Source of the DNA: Polaromonas sp. P2-4
Lineage (GTDB): Bacteria > Pseudomonadota > Gammaproteobacteria > Burkholderiales > Burkholderiaceae_C
DNA length: 64,000 bases
Direction of reading: 5' to 3'
NCBI GenBank assembly: GCA_024703855.1
Contig: CP087965.1
Location: 5,510,001-5,574,000 of the forward strand
Within the stretch, counting starts at the first letter, position 1; each line of letters begins with the position of its first letter. Both the position numbers and the translations under genes were made by a program. Below are positions 20,035 through 28,887 of the stretch, one piece after another. The notes beneath the pieces are model-generated. The model was not told the DNA's origin. It worked only from the letters and a program-made list of their open reading frames with translations, and searched no databases.

Positions 20035-21523
20035 TTACGAGCTGCAACTGATTTCTATGGAAGCCGCCCAGTCCGGCGGAAAGTCGGCAAAGCGCTCATG
20101 ACCGGTGTGCTCTTCAAATGGGGTCTGCAGCAAGCCCAGCAAGGTGTTGACCCCGGAAAAATCTTTTAGTTTCGCTGCACTAATGGCTTCTTCGGCCAAA
20201 TGGTTGCGGAGAATGAATTTAGGGTTGCTTTTAAGCATTAAATCGGCCCGTAGCCCAATATCGACGGGCGCAAGCCGCTCTGAATACTGTAGCGCCCAGG
20301 CGTTGAAGGATTCGCGGTCAAAGAACAAATCCCGCACCGGCTCATGGCCACTTTGCGGGGTAAATGCACACAAACGGCGCCAGAAAATCGTGTAGTCCAC
20401 CTTGTTACTGGCCAGCAGCTTGAAGGTGCTTTCTATCAAGGCATTGTCTTCTGGCTGCTCTTCGCTCAGTCCCAGTTTGGCACGCATTCTGGCTTGCAGC
20501 GCTGCCGGAAAGACGGTTTTGTAAGACTCCAGTGCGGCCAGCGCCTGCTCTTGATCTTCAATCAGCGGCAGCAAGGCCTGGCCCAGGCAAAACAGGTTCC
20601 AGTAGGCGATGTTGGGCTGCTTGTTGTAGGCGTAGCGGCCCTGGGTGTCCGAGTGGTTGCAAATGTGGCCGGGGTCAAACACGTCCAGAAACTGGAAGGG
20701 GCCGTAGTCGATGGTCAGGCCCAGGATGCTCATGTTGTCGGTGTTCATCACGCCATGGCAAAAGCCCACGGCCTGCCAGGCGGCCATCAAATGTGCGGTG
20801 CGCTCACTCACCGCTTGCAGCAGCAGCGGCATAAGGCTGGCTCGTATCGCGGCAGTCAGGGTAGAACTTGTCGATGACATAGTCGGCAAGTGTTTTGAGC
20901 TGCGCGTGCTGGTTGCTGTAGCTGAAATGCTCAAAGTGCCCAAAACGGATAAAGCTGGGCGAGGTGCGAGTCACCACGGCGGCCGTTTCAATTTCTTCGT
21001 GGCGCACCGGTGCGTCGGAGCCGGTGACGCACAGTGCGCGGGTGGTCGGTATACCCAGGCCGTGCATGGCTTCGGAACACAAAAACTCGCGGATGGAGCT
21101 GCGCAGTACCGCCCGGCCGTCGCCCATGCGCGAATAGGGTGTTTTGCCCGCGCCTTTGATCTGGATTTCTTGCGGGCCGCCCGAGGTTTCCAACTCTCCG
21201 AGCAAGATCGCCCGGCCGTCACCCAATTGCCCGGCCCACACGCCAAACTGATGGCCGCTGTAAACACTGGCCAGCGACCGGGTGCCAGGGGCCATCTGGT
21301 TGCCGGTTAACACTTCCAGCGCCTCGGCAGATTCCAGCCAGCTGTCTTGCAGCCCCAGCTCACGGGCCAGCGCCTGGCTGCGACCCACCCAGTAAGGGGA
21401 AGGCAGGGGGCTGGGCTGGAGTTCGGTATAAAAATCCGGACCCAACTCGGAAAAACTGTTGGTCCACTTCAAGCCTGAGGCGTCAAGGGACTCGTCAAGC
21501 GGGGTATCGATGGCAAGGGTCAT
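20035..21523 (-). CDS. selO: Protein adenylyltransferase SelO (YdiU/UPF0061), one frameshift, in-frame repeat
   Basis: Pseudokinase-fold enzyme that transfers AMP to proteins and is linked to redox stress. The N-terminal half has GQLGDGRAILLGE, KGAGKTPYSRMGDGRAVLRS and SIREFLCSEAMHGLGIPTTR. The frame breaks near 20855 and resumes LMPLLLQAVSERTAHLMAAW, then GVMNTDNMSILGLTIDYGPF (catalytic N and D) and FDPGHICNHSD. It ends in a Cys-Ser-Ser tail (EISCSS), typical of SelO. A family B repeat (20240-20294) is read through just before NPKFILRNHLAEEAI. Repaired length about 496. Confidence 0.92.
20240..20294 (+). repeat. Family B repeat inside selO
   Basis: The plus strand reads AATCGGCCCGTAGCCCAATA, then TCGACGGGCGCAAGCCGCTC and ends TGTAGCG: a close family B copy. 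On the coding (minus) strand it gives ALQYSERLAPVDIGLRADL in frame, directly upstream of the conserved NPKFILRN. Confidence 0.72.
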
Positions 21524-21567
21524 GGGTCCGATTGTCCTATGACCACAGCAGCACCGTGGCGGTGGGG

Positions 21568-22263
21568 TTAAACCTCGGGTCGAACGGCATAGGCCGCCAG
21601 TGCGTGTTCGTCCAGCATGGTCACGCGGCCAAACTCCAGCGACACCAGGCCTTGCTGCTCCATCGATTTGAGGGCCCGGTTCACCGTTTGCCGCGACAAG
21701 CCTGCCAGGTGCCCCAGCTCTTCCTGGGAAAGCACCAGCCTGCGCCGGCCCTGCCAGAACACACGGCTCAGGTAGAGCGCCACCCGCTGCTCGGGTGAGC
21801 GCAGGCGCCCGGCCTCAATGATGGCCATGGCCTGCCCGAGGCGCCGGTTCAGGTGCGCCACCAGAAAGTGGTTGAAAGGCAGGCTATCGGCCAGCAATTC
21901 GTCGAACTGGGCGCGTGGCAGGCACAGCAGCAGGGTGTCGCGCAATGCGATCACGTCGTAACGGCGCGGCTCGGCCTTCAGTGCCGAGCCTTCGCCAAAC
22001 CACTCGCCATCGGGCACACCCAGAAAAGCCGACACCCGCCCCTGGGATGAGCTGCTTTGCAGCTTGACCAGGCCCGACAGGACGGCATACCAGCCTTTGA
22101 CCTCTTCACCGGCGTGCAGCAGCACGTCGCCCTTGCTACCCGCCTGGGTGAAAACGCGGTCGGCCACGCGGGCTTGGGTTTCCTCGGGCAGCTGGCTGAA
22201 CCAGGGCTGCATATGGAGGAACTGGGTGGAAGGGCGGGAAATGTCGGGGAACATGGCCTGCAT
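21568..22263 (-). CDS. Crp/Fnr-family transcriptional regulator
   Basis: Intact 231-residue regulator: an N-terminal cyclic-nucleotide-binding-type beta barrel (KGDVLLHAGEEVKGWYAVLS, then GEWFGEGSAL) and a C-terminal winged helix (LSQEELGHLAGLSRQTVNRA). There is no Fnr-type cysteine cluster, so it is probably not an iron-sulfur oxygen sensor. The ligand is unknown. It precedes selO on the same strand with a gap of 44 bases. Confidence 0.85.
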   Translation of the reverse strand: MQAMFPDISRPSTQFLHMQPWFSQLPEETQARVADRVFTQAGSKGDVLLHAGEEVKGWYAVLSGLVKLQSSSSQGRVSAFLGVPDGEWFGEGSALKAEPRRYDVIALRDTLLLCLPRAQFDELLADSLPFNHFLVAHLNRRLGQAMAIIEAGRLRSPEQRVALYLSRVFWQGRRRLVLSQEELGHLAGLSRQTVNRALKSMEQQGLVSLEFGRVTMLDEHALAAYAVRPEV

Positions 22264-22344
22264 TTTCCGCCAGCTTGGCTTCCCAAGAGCAATTACCGGG
22301 GAGCTGTCTTCGGGGCGATATCAGTTGCCCGTGTCACGGCATGT

Positions 22345-23370
22345 TCACGCGGTAGACGTACGGTCGGCCTCAAGGCGCTGGCGGTACTGCCCCGGCGGCA
22401 GGCCAAACCAGCGCTTGCAGGCGCGAAAGAAGTTGCTCTGGTCGACAAAGCCAAGCATGTCGGCCACCTGGCCCAGCGAATGGCGGTCTTCCGTCAGGTA
22501 TTTGCAGGGCCAACTCGCGGCGGGCCTCGTCCAGCAGTTGTTGAAAGGAGCTTTGTTCCGCGTGCAGCCGACGCTGCAGCGTGCACGGTCGGTCAGCGCC
22601 AGGCAGCTAGCGATGTCCTCGCGGCGTGGCTCCCCCTTGTGCAGACGCCGGATGATTTCCTCCTTGACCCGGTAGCGGGTGCCGACATTGCCCAGGCGAA
22701 TCAGTCGTTCATCGATCACACGCTCGTGGAAGGCGAGCATGGAGGGACTGTGCGAGGGCAGGTCGGCATCCAGGTCTTCTGCGCTCAACAAGAAGCGGGT
22801 GCTCGGCTGCGCAAACCGCAAGGGGCAATCAAACGCCATGCGGTAAGGATGCAGGTCCGCCGGGTCGGGGAAGGCGAATTCAGCGCGCAGCGCGGGCACG
22901 TTGCGCCGTGTGAGCCATCGGCACAGGGTCAGCACCGTCAGCAGGCTGTACTCCTGGCGCTGCCGGGGCACGCGCCTGGTGTTGCCGACATGGCCGAGCA
23001 CCAGCCAGCAGTTCTTGCACTCAGGCACCATCTCGAAGGTCGTGGCATCGGAAATCAGCGCCAGGTAGCCCGCCAGGTGTTCCAGCGCGGCGCGCAGGCT
23101 GGGGCTGGAGAGCAAGGCGTGGCCCACGATGTCGAAATTGACGTAACGCGACGTCAGCTCGGGGTTCAGGCCCAAGGCCTGGTTTCCCGACCAAGCCACG
23201 GCCAGCTCCCACAGTTCAGAAATCTTTTCGACGTCAAATCGCGCGTCGGCTTGGTCTAGCAGCGCAATGTTGAGCCCCACGGTCCTGAACAGACGCGGGA
23301 CGTCAATGTCTTGTGCGGCAAACATGCCAGCCAGGCCCTTGACCCAGGTAGATGAGCTTGTTCGATTCAT
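22345..23370 (-). CDS. AraC-family regulator (OruR/arabinose-binding-like N-terminus) with compensating frameshifts
   Basis: The N-terminal ligand domain (GLNPELTSRYVNFDIVGHAL, LEHLAGYLALISDATTFEM) is of the OruR-like type, and the C-terminal AraC DNA-binding domain has RHSLGQVADMLGFVDQSNFF. The frame stays open, but about 27 residues between LALTDRA and KYLTED are out of frame. The other frame gives TLQRRLHAEQSSFQQLLDEA, the expected first helix-turn-helix. This implies +2 near 22590 and +1 near 22502. It is divergent from esterase 1 and the likely regulator of the module to its right. Confidence 0.8.
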   Translation of the reverse strand: MNRTSSSTWVKGLAGMFAAQDIDVPRLFRTVGLNIALLDQADARFDVEKISELWELAVAWSGNQALGLNPELTSRYVNFDIVGHALLSSPSLRAALEHLAGYLALISDATTFEMVPECKNCWLVLGHVGNTRRVPRQRQEYSLLTVLTLCRWLTRRNVPALRAEFAFPDPADLHPYRMAFDCPLRFAQPSTRFLLSAEDLDADLPSHSPSMLAFHERVIDERLIRLGNVGTRYRVKEEIIRRLHKGEPRREDIASCLALTDRARCSVGCTRNKAPFNNCWTRPAASWPCKYLTEDRHSLGQVADMLGFVDQSNFFRACKRWFGLPPGQYRQRLEADRTSTA

Positions 23371-23388
23371 GTCAACAATGGTGTTCTG

Positions 23389-23418
23389 AAGTCATTACTT
23401 TGGTCACGTTGCGATAGC
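23389..23418. promoter_or_regulatory. Conserved upstream motif, copy 1 (candidate AraC operator)
   Basis: This 30-bp segment, 19 bases upstream of the AraC-family start, matches 23 of 30 bases, without gaps, with 25373-25402 upstream of the second esterase. The invariant blocks are AAGTCA, GGTC and GATAGC. Both lie upstream of genes next to the regulator, so they are candidate operator sites. The other stretches of the two intergenic regions are not alike. Confidence 0.45.
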
Positions 23419-23573
23419 GGCACATCCATGCCTGCTCATAGACTGGCTTGCAGCGATAGAGGCCAAGTGCCCGCAATTAGAAATTATTTTGCAGGCCATC
23501 GCAAGTCGCAATGCTCTGCAAAGGGACGCCAGATCCCGGAGTTGAATGCTTCACCAAGTAAATAGGAGACGGT

Positions 23574-25328
23574 ATGAACATCTTGCTGAACCTTGCAAAT
23601 TTTGCAGGCGCATTCGCCGGGACCGTGGTGTTGTGCGTCGGTTTGGTGCTTCCGAGCAGCGCATTCGCACTGTACAACCAGAGCCTCACGCGCGGCCTGG
23701 ACGCCGGGCAAATCTACGGCAAGGTTGACACCAACAACACCCACGCGTTTCTTGGCATCCCATTCGCGCAGCCGCCAGTGGGCAACTTGCGTTGGCAGGC
23801 GCCGCTGCCACCGCTACCCTGGAGCGGCTCCAGGGCCGCAACCAGCCTGGCCAATATGTGCGCGCAGATCGGTAGCTTTTTCGGCGAACCCGATCCCACT
23901 ACCTTCGATCAACCCGTGGGCAGCGAGGACTGTCTGTATCTGAACGTGTGGCGGCCCAATTCGAGCGCCGAGAACCTGCCGGTGTTTTTCTGGGTGCACG
24001 GCGGCAGCAACGTCAAGGGCTCCGCCAAGGAGCCCTTGTACAACGGTGCTTACCTGGCCAACAAAGCCAACATGGTGGTCGTAACAGTGCAGTACCGGCT
24101 CGGCATGTTGGGCTTTCTGAACCACCCGGCACTGAAGACCGGCGATGCGCGGGACGACTCGGGCAACTACACAACCCTGGATCTGGTGCGCGGCCTGGAC
24201 TGGGTGAAAACCAATATCGCAGCCTTCGGCGGCAACCCCGCCCAAGTCACGGTTGCCGGCCAATCGGCCGGTTGCATCAATACCTGGGGCCTGTTGCAGT
24301 CGCCGCTGGCCAAGGATAAGTTCCACCGGGCGCTGTGTATGTCGGGCATACCCAATGCCTACCCAGCGGCCGTCGGCACCTTGGCGTCCGATTCCCTGAT
24401 CGACCAGCTGCTGGTCGACACCGGACGCGCCTCCACGGTCGCACAGGCAGGGCTGCAAAGGCTGACGATGGGCAGTGCAGAGATTAGCGCCGTACTGCGC
24501 GGAGCCACTGCGGCTCAGGTCATGAAATTCACACCGTCCCCCGTTGTACCGGGTCACTTTACCGATGGCACGGTCATTCGCGGCGGTGGTCTGGTCGCTC
24601 TGGTGGCGGGTAACTACAACAAGATGCCGCTGATGGTTGGCAGCACGCGTGACGAGGGATCGTACTTCGCCTACCTGTTTGGTATGGGTAAGCCGACTCC
24701 GCAGGAGTACTGGCAGTTGGCCACCATTACGCCCCTGCGGGCAGCGTGAACTACGACGACCTGATCAAGCCGGAATTCCAATCCATCTATGCGCCCACAC
24801 ACCAGGCCATCAGCTACGCGCTGGACCTCACCATCGACAACACACTGCGCCTGCTGCGACTGAACAGTGGCCCCGGCACCCTCTTTCGGTACAACTTCAA
24901 CTGGCGCGACACGCCAGCACCATGGAAAGACACCTTTGGCGCGTTTCATGGCATCGACATCGCCTTGTTGTTTGGCAACTATGTGACTGAGCCTAACTTT
25001 ATGCACTTTGCGTGGGACGCCAATAACGCAGTCGCGCCAAAAGCTGTCGGACAAGTTCATCAAACATGTGTCAACCTTCGCCCGCACCGGCAAGCCCAGC
25101 CAGCTTTTCGACGGCCAAACCACCTGGAACGATTGGTCGAATTACACCGCTGGTTTTGTCAAGCGTATGGTCTTCGACAACACCTCGTACATGTCACCCG
25201 ACGACTACTTCTACTTTTGGAGTCGCTACCAAGTCCTGACGCCGCAGCAGAAAGACTATGTCTGGAAGGTGATCGATTTCAGTAACTTGCCGGCCAATGT
25301 CGACCCATTCCACGACGGCCCCCATTGA
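23574..25328 (+). CDS. Secreted type-B carboxylesterase 1, two frameshifts
   Basis: Alpha/beta-hydrolase of the carboxylesterase type-B family, exported (signal TVVLCVGLVLPSSAFA). It has FLGIPFAQPPVGNLRW, EDCLYLNVW, the oxyanion HGG (FFWVHGGSN) and the nucleophile elbow GQSAGC (GESAG in classical members). The acid residue is likely the Glu in STRDEGSYF and the His is in FGAFHGIDIALLFGN. Frames break near 24735 and 25035. It ends ANVDPFHDGPH at 25326-25328. Repaired length about 585. It sits divergent from the AraC regulator and in tandem with esterase 2. Confidence 0.85.
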
Positions 25329-25372
25329 GATAGACGGGTCAGAGCCTGTTCACGCGTGAGAGTGGCGTGCCA

Positions 25373-25402
25373 AAGTCACTATTTCGGTCGTGTTCGGATA
25401 GC
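25373..25402. promoter_or_regulatory. Conserved upstream motif, copy 2
   Basis: The partner of 23389-23418, with the same AAGTCA..GGTC..GATAGC blocks in the same spacing, about 120 bases before the second esterase start. Its recurrence in front of the second esterase supports shared control. Confidence 0.45.
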
Positions 25403-25524
25403 CATAAAACACCGCGTGCTCCTTAGAATTTTCTCATCGCGGACACGCTGCACACGCCCGTAATTGGGGGTGATTTGGCGGACGCGTGGAAGTCGACGGT
25501 TCCCCCCAATAGGAGACAAAAAAA

Positions 25525-27246
25525 ATGAATTCAAAAAGCAGGCTGTGGCCTATGCTGGGCGCGAGCTTAGCCGCCTTACTTGGTGCCTGCGGCGGCGCGG
25601 AAACCGCCGCTGATATCCCCGAGCTTCGCAGCACGGTGTACGGTGAGGTGCGCGGCAACAATGAGGCTGCCACAAGCGGGATCTACTCGTGGAAGGGCGT
25701 CCCCTTTGCCAAGCCCCCGACCGGCGCGCTGCGTTGGAAAACCCCGGCGGAGCCAGCGTCATGGAGCGGCACGCTGGCAACACAAAAATTCGGCAACGCC
25801 TGCCTGCAAAACGGCCGCATTTATGGACCCGGTGCCAACAACACCTATGACGCCACCATTGCGGCCACGTTGAACACGCCCGTGGGCAGCGAAGATTGCC
25901 TGACGTTGAACATCTGGCGTCCCGCCACCAGCACCGCCACCGCGAACCTGCCCGTGATCGTCTTCGTCTATGGCGGCAGCAACATCTCGGGTTACACGGC
26001 CGACCCGGTCTACGACGGCGCGGCGCTCGCAAAAGCCGCGAACGCCGTTGTGGTCACCACCAACTACCGGGTGGGTGTGCTGGGCTTTCTGAACTTGCCA
26101 CAGCTCAAGACCGGCGCCAACACGGCTGACGATTCGGGCAACTTCGCATTGCTGGACATTGTCCAGGCCCTGAAGTTCGTCAAGGGCAACATCGCCAATT
26201 TCGGTGGCAATGCTGGCAACGTCACACTGATGGGACAGTCAGCGGGTGCCATCAACACCTGGGCGCTGCTGACCTCGCCGCTGGCTAACGGCCTGTTTCA
26301 CAAGGCTGTCCCGCTGAGCGGCGGCATCTCGCTGGCCAGCAATCTGCCGGCTGGCGTGATCCCAACGCTGAACCCGGCGTCGGCCTACCTGGCGCAGGGC
26401 AATGCGCTGCTGCTGAATCTGCTGATCGCCGATGGCAAAGCCGTCGATGCCGCCTCCGCCCAGGCTTTCGCGGCAACCCAGACGCCCGCGCAGATCGCCG
26501 ATTACCTGCGTTCCAGGGATGCAAAGACCATTCTGACCACGGTGCTGGCCAAGGGCCTGAGCACCTCGGGCCCGATCCCGGAAGGCACCGTTGTGCCCAC
26601 CGATCCCATTGCAGCCATCGCTGCCGGAAAGTACCTCAAGATGCCGGTGTTGGCGGGTAACACCGCCGACGAGGGCAAGCTGTTCGCTCCTTTCCTTGCA
26701 TTACTGGGTGGCAAGCCCGGCATCAAAATCAGTGATGCCCAACGCTTCAACATGATGGCGGCGTTCAATCCCGACACAGCGACCACGCTGACCTCCGCCG
26801 ACATCCTCGACGCCTCCTACCTGCCCGTGACCACACCTGTAACGGGCTACAACGCGAAGACGGCGCTGTTGGGCAGCCTGTTCACCTCGCCCAGCCGCGA
26901 CAACGTGCTCAACACGCTGCGCTCCCAGCAGTCGAACGTCTGGTACTACCAGTTCAACTGGGCACAGGAACCGGCGCCCTGGAACGAGGTCTATGGCGCG
27001 GCCCATGCGTTCGACCTGCCGTTCCTCTTCGGCAACTTCGGGCCTTCGGTGTTTTCGAATGCGACCAACAGCAGTGCCAACAAGCCTGGCCGGTTGGCCT
27101 TGTCCGCGGCCATGATGGCGAGCATTGGGGCCTTTGCGCGCAACGGTGACCCGAACAACACGGCGCTGGGCACGACCTGGCAGCCCTGGCCGAAGAAGCT
27201 TTTCTTCGACGCGACGCTGACGCAGGCCGGAATTTCGACCCAGTAA
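25525..27246 (+). CDS. Type-B carboxylesterase 2, putative lipoprotein
   Basis: Intact 573-residue paralogue of esterase 1. The N-terminus has a lipobox (AALLGACGG, Cys near residue 19), suggesting attachment to a membrane. The catalytic features match: YSWKGVPFAKPPTGALRW, EDCLTLNIW, FVYGGSN in place of HGG, GQSAGAINTW, acid in NTADEGKLF and His in YGAAHAFDLPFLFGNFG. The oxyanion motif YGG for HGG is a difference from its neighbour. The ribosome-binding site AGGAGA lies 9 bases before ATG. Two unlike esterases in tandem suggest consecutive cleavage of a diester or polymer and its product. Confidence 0.88.
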   Translation: MNSKSRLWPMLGASLAALLGACGGAETAADIPELRSTVYGEVRGNNEAATSGIYSWKGVPFAKPPTGALRWKTPAEPASWSGTLATQKFGNACLQNGRIYGPGANNTYDATIAATLNTPVGSEDCLTLNIWRPATSTATANLPVIVFVYGGSNISGYTADPVYDGAALAKAANAVVVTTNYRVGVLGFLNLPQLKTGANTADDSGNFALLDIVQALKFVKGNIANFGGNAGNVTLMGQSAGAINTWALLTSPLANGLFHKAVPLSGGISLASNLPAGVIPTLNPASAYLAQGNALLLNLLIADGKAVDAASAQAFAATQTPAQIADYLRSRDAKTILTTVLAKGLSTSGPIPEGTVVPTDPIAAIAAGKYLKMPVLAGNTADEGKLFAPFLALLGGKPGIKISDAQRFNMMAAFNPDTATTLTSADILDASYLPVTTPVTGYNAKTALLGSLFTSPSRDNVLNTLRSQQSNVWYYQFNWAQEPAPWNEVYGAAHAFDLPFLFGNFGPSVFSNATNSSANKPGRLALSAAMMASIGAFARNGDPNNTALGTTWQPWPKKLFFDATLTQAGISTQ

Positions 27247-27261
27247 GCGCAGGGGCGGGGG

Positions 27262-27535
27262 CTAGGGCCTGCTCACACTAAAACGGGAGATGCGTTGGAT
27301 CCATCATGCGGATGGCTGCGCGAAGGGCGGCGCGGCAAATAGCCGTAGCTATTTGCAAGCCGACCGACAAAGCAGACGCCGCATGAGGGACCAACCCGAA
27401 GGGAAGGATGAATGCCGGGTGCATTGCGGCGTTGCGGCTCGCTTGTGTAGCCATGCTACACGGCGCTCACTGCGCCTTGCACTGCCTCCCGGCATTCATC
27501 CTTCGCACTCCCGTTTTAGTGTGAGCAGGCCCTAG
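27262..27535. repeat. Family C structured repeat, copy 2 (27-bp perfect terminal inverted repeats)
   Basis: The left arm 27262-27288 and right arm 27509-27535 are exact reverse complements (CTAGGGCCTGCTCACACTAA, then AACGGGA). Inside are a hairpin of AAATAGC/GCTATTT, a nested pair GGATGAATGCCGGG/CCCGGCATTCATCC, and a hairpin TGTAGC-CAT-GCTACA flanked by GCGGCGTTGC and GCGCCTTGC. The last unit has the same order as in copy 1 at 890-1052. No reading frame of note. It fills most of the gap 27247-27652 between esterase 2 and the binding protein. Confidence 0.7.
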
Positions 27536-27652
27536 GGTAAACACCCGCGAAATGTCGATCAGGCGACATGTTTTGCCACGGGCCGCCCGTGCCCTCAGAC
27601 TTCTGCACAACGATTCTGAACACGACACCCTTCTCGGGTGATGGAGACAAAC

Positions 27653-28796
27653 ATGTGGAATAAACGGTTCTTGCTGGGTCTGCTCGGCATCATTGCGGCG
27701 CTGGCCTGGAATGGGGTTCGCGCGGAAAGCGGCGTGAGCGACAAGGAAATCGTGCTGGGCCAGTCGCTGGGCCTGACCGGCCCGCTGGCTCAACTGGCGC
27801 CCGACATCGTCAACGGCTCGAAGGTGTATTTCGACGCCGTGAACGAAAAGGGCGGCATTTTCGGCCGCCGCATCCGCGTGGTGACGCTGGACGACGGCTA
27901 CCAGCCGACCAACACCGTCAAGACCGTGCGCCAGCTGATCGAGGACGACCGGGTGTTTGCGCTGTTCAATCTGACCGGCACCGCCAACGTCGCAGGCATC
28001 CTGCCGATGCTCGAAAAAGAGAAGCCCCCGTTGCCGCTGTTTGCGCCGTTCACCGGCGCTGACGTGATCCGGGTGCCGGCGGCCAGCCATGTGTTCCATA
28101 TTCGCGCCAGTTACGCTGACGAAGCTGAAAAACTGGTGCAGCACCTGACCACCATCGGTGTGCAGCGCATCGGCGTGCTCTGGCTCAACAACGGCTTCGG
28201 CAAGGACGGGCTGGCCGGTGTGGAAAAAGCCCTGCACAAACGCGCTCAAGCTGTATGCCAACGCAGCCATCCAGCCTGACGCTTCGGATGTAGGCAAGGC
28301 CGTTGCGGCGCTGCATGACACGCGGCCCGAGGTCATCATCATGATCACCACGGGCGTGCCCACGGTCTCGTTCATCAAGGCCTACAACAAGGCCCGCTTG
28401 GGCATGCGCTTCTTCGCGCTGTCGGTCATGGGTACCCAGGCCACGCTGCGCGCACTCGGGCCTGACGGCGTCGGTGTGGTCGTGACCTCGGTCGTGCCTT
28501 TCCCCTGGAGCCAGAGCAACCCGGTGGCCAGGGAGTACCGCAGCGCGATGCAGAAAGCCGGCTATGACAACCTGTCGTTCCTGGGCTTCGAAAGCTACAT
28601 CAACGCCAAGGTGCTGGTCGAAGGGCTCAAACGTGCGGGCAAAAATCTGACCCGAACGGAATTTGTCAGCGCGATGGAGGGCATGAAGCAATTGAACCTC
28701 GGCGGCTTCGAGGTCGGCTTCAGCAAGGAATCGCACCAGGGATCGCGCTTCGTCGAACTCACCATCATCGGCCCCGGCGAGAAGTTCACCAGATAA
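27653..28796 (+). CDS. LivK-type periplasmic binding protein 1, one frameshift
   Basis: Branched-chain amino acid/amide-type (HAAT) binding protein (Peripla_BP_6). The signal peptide is FLLGLLGIIAALAWNGVRA. The body has IVLGQSLGLTGPLAQLAPDI, GGIFGRRIRVVTLDDGYQPT, FAPFTGADVIRVP, then FLGFESYINAKVLVEGLKRA. ATG 27653 is chosen because GGAG lies 7 bases before it. The frame shifts near 28240 and ends EKFTR at 28794-28796. Repaired length about 381. The ligand is likely an organic acid or hydrolysis product rather than an amino acid, given the esterase and CoA-ligase neighbours (inference). Confidence 0.85.
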
Positions 28797-28887
28797 ACCC
28801 TGTCCCTGGGGGCAACATGGGGCTTTCCCTGACACCCTGCAAACCACTACGATAAAGGACCTAAAACAAATGCCTCAAGGAGCTCCC

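Noticed and set aside
20344..20877. Plus-strand open frame opposite selO
   Set aside because: It lies wholly within the well-supported selO gene and has no recognisable motif or ribosome-binding site.
27262..27535. Integron attC site or cassette
   Set aside because: The arms are perfect rather than the imperfect R-box pairs of attC, and no integrase gene or cassette series is present.
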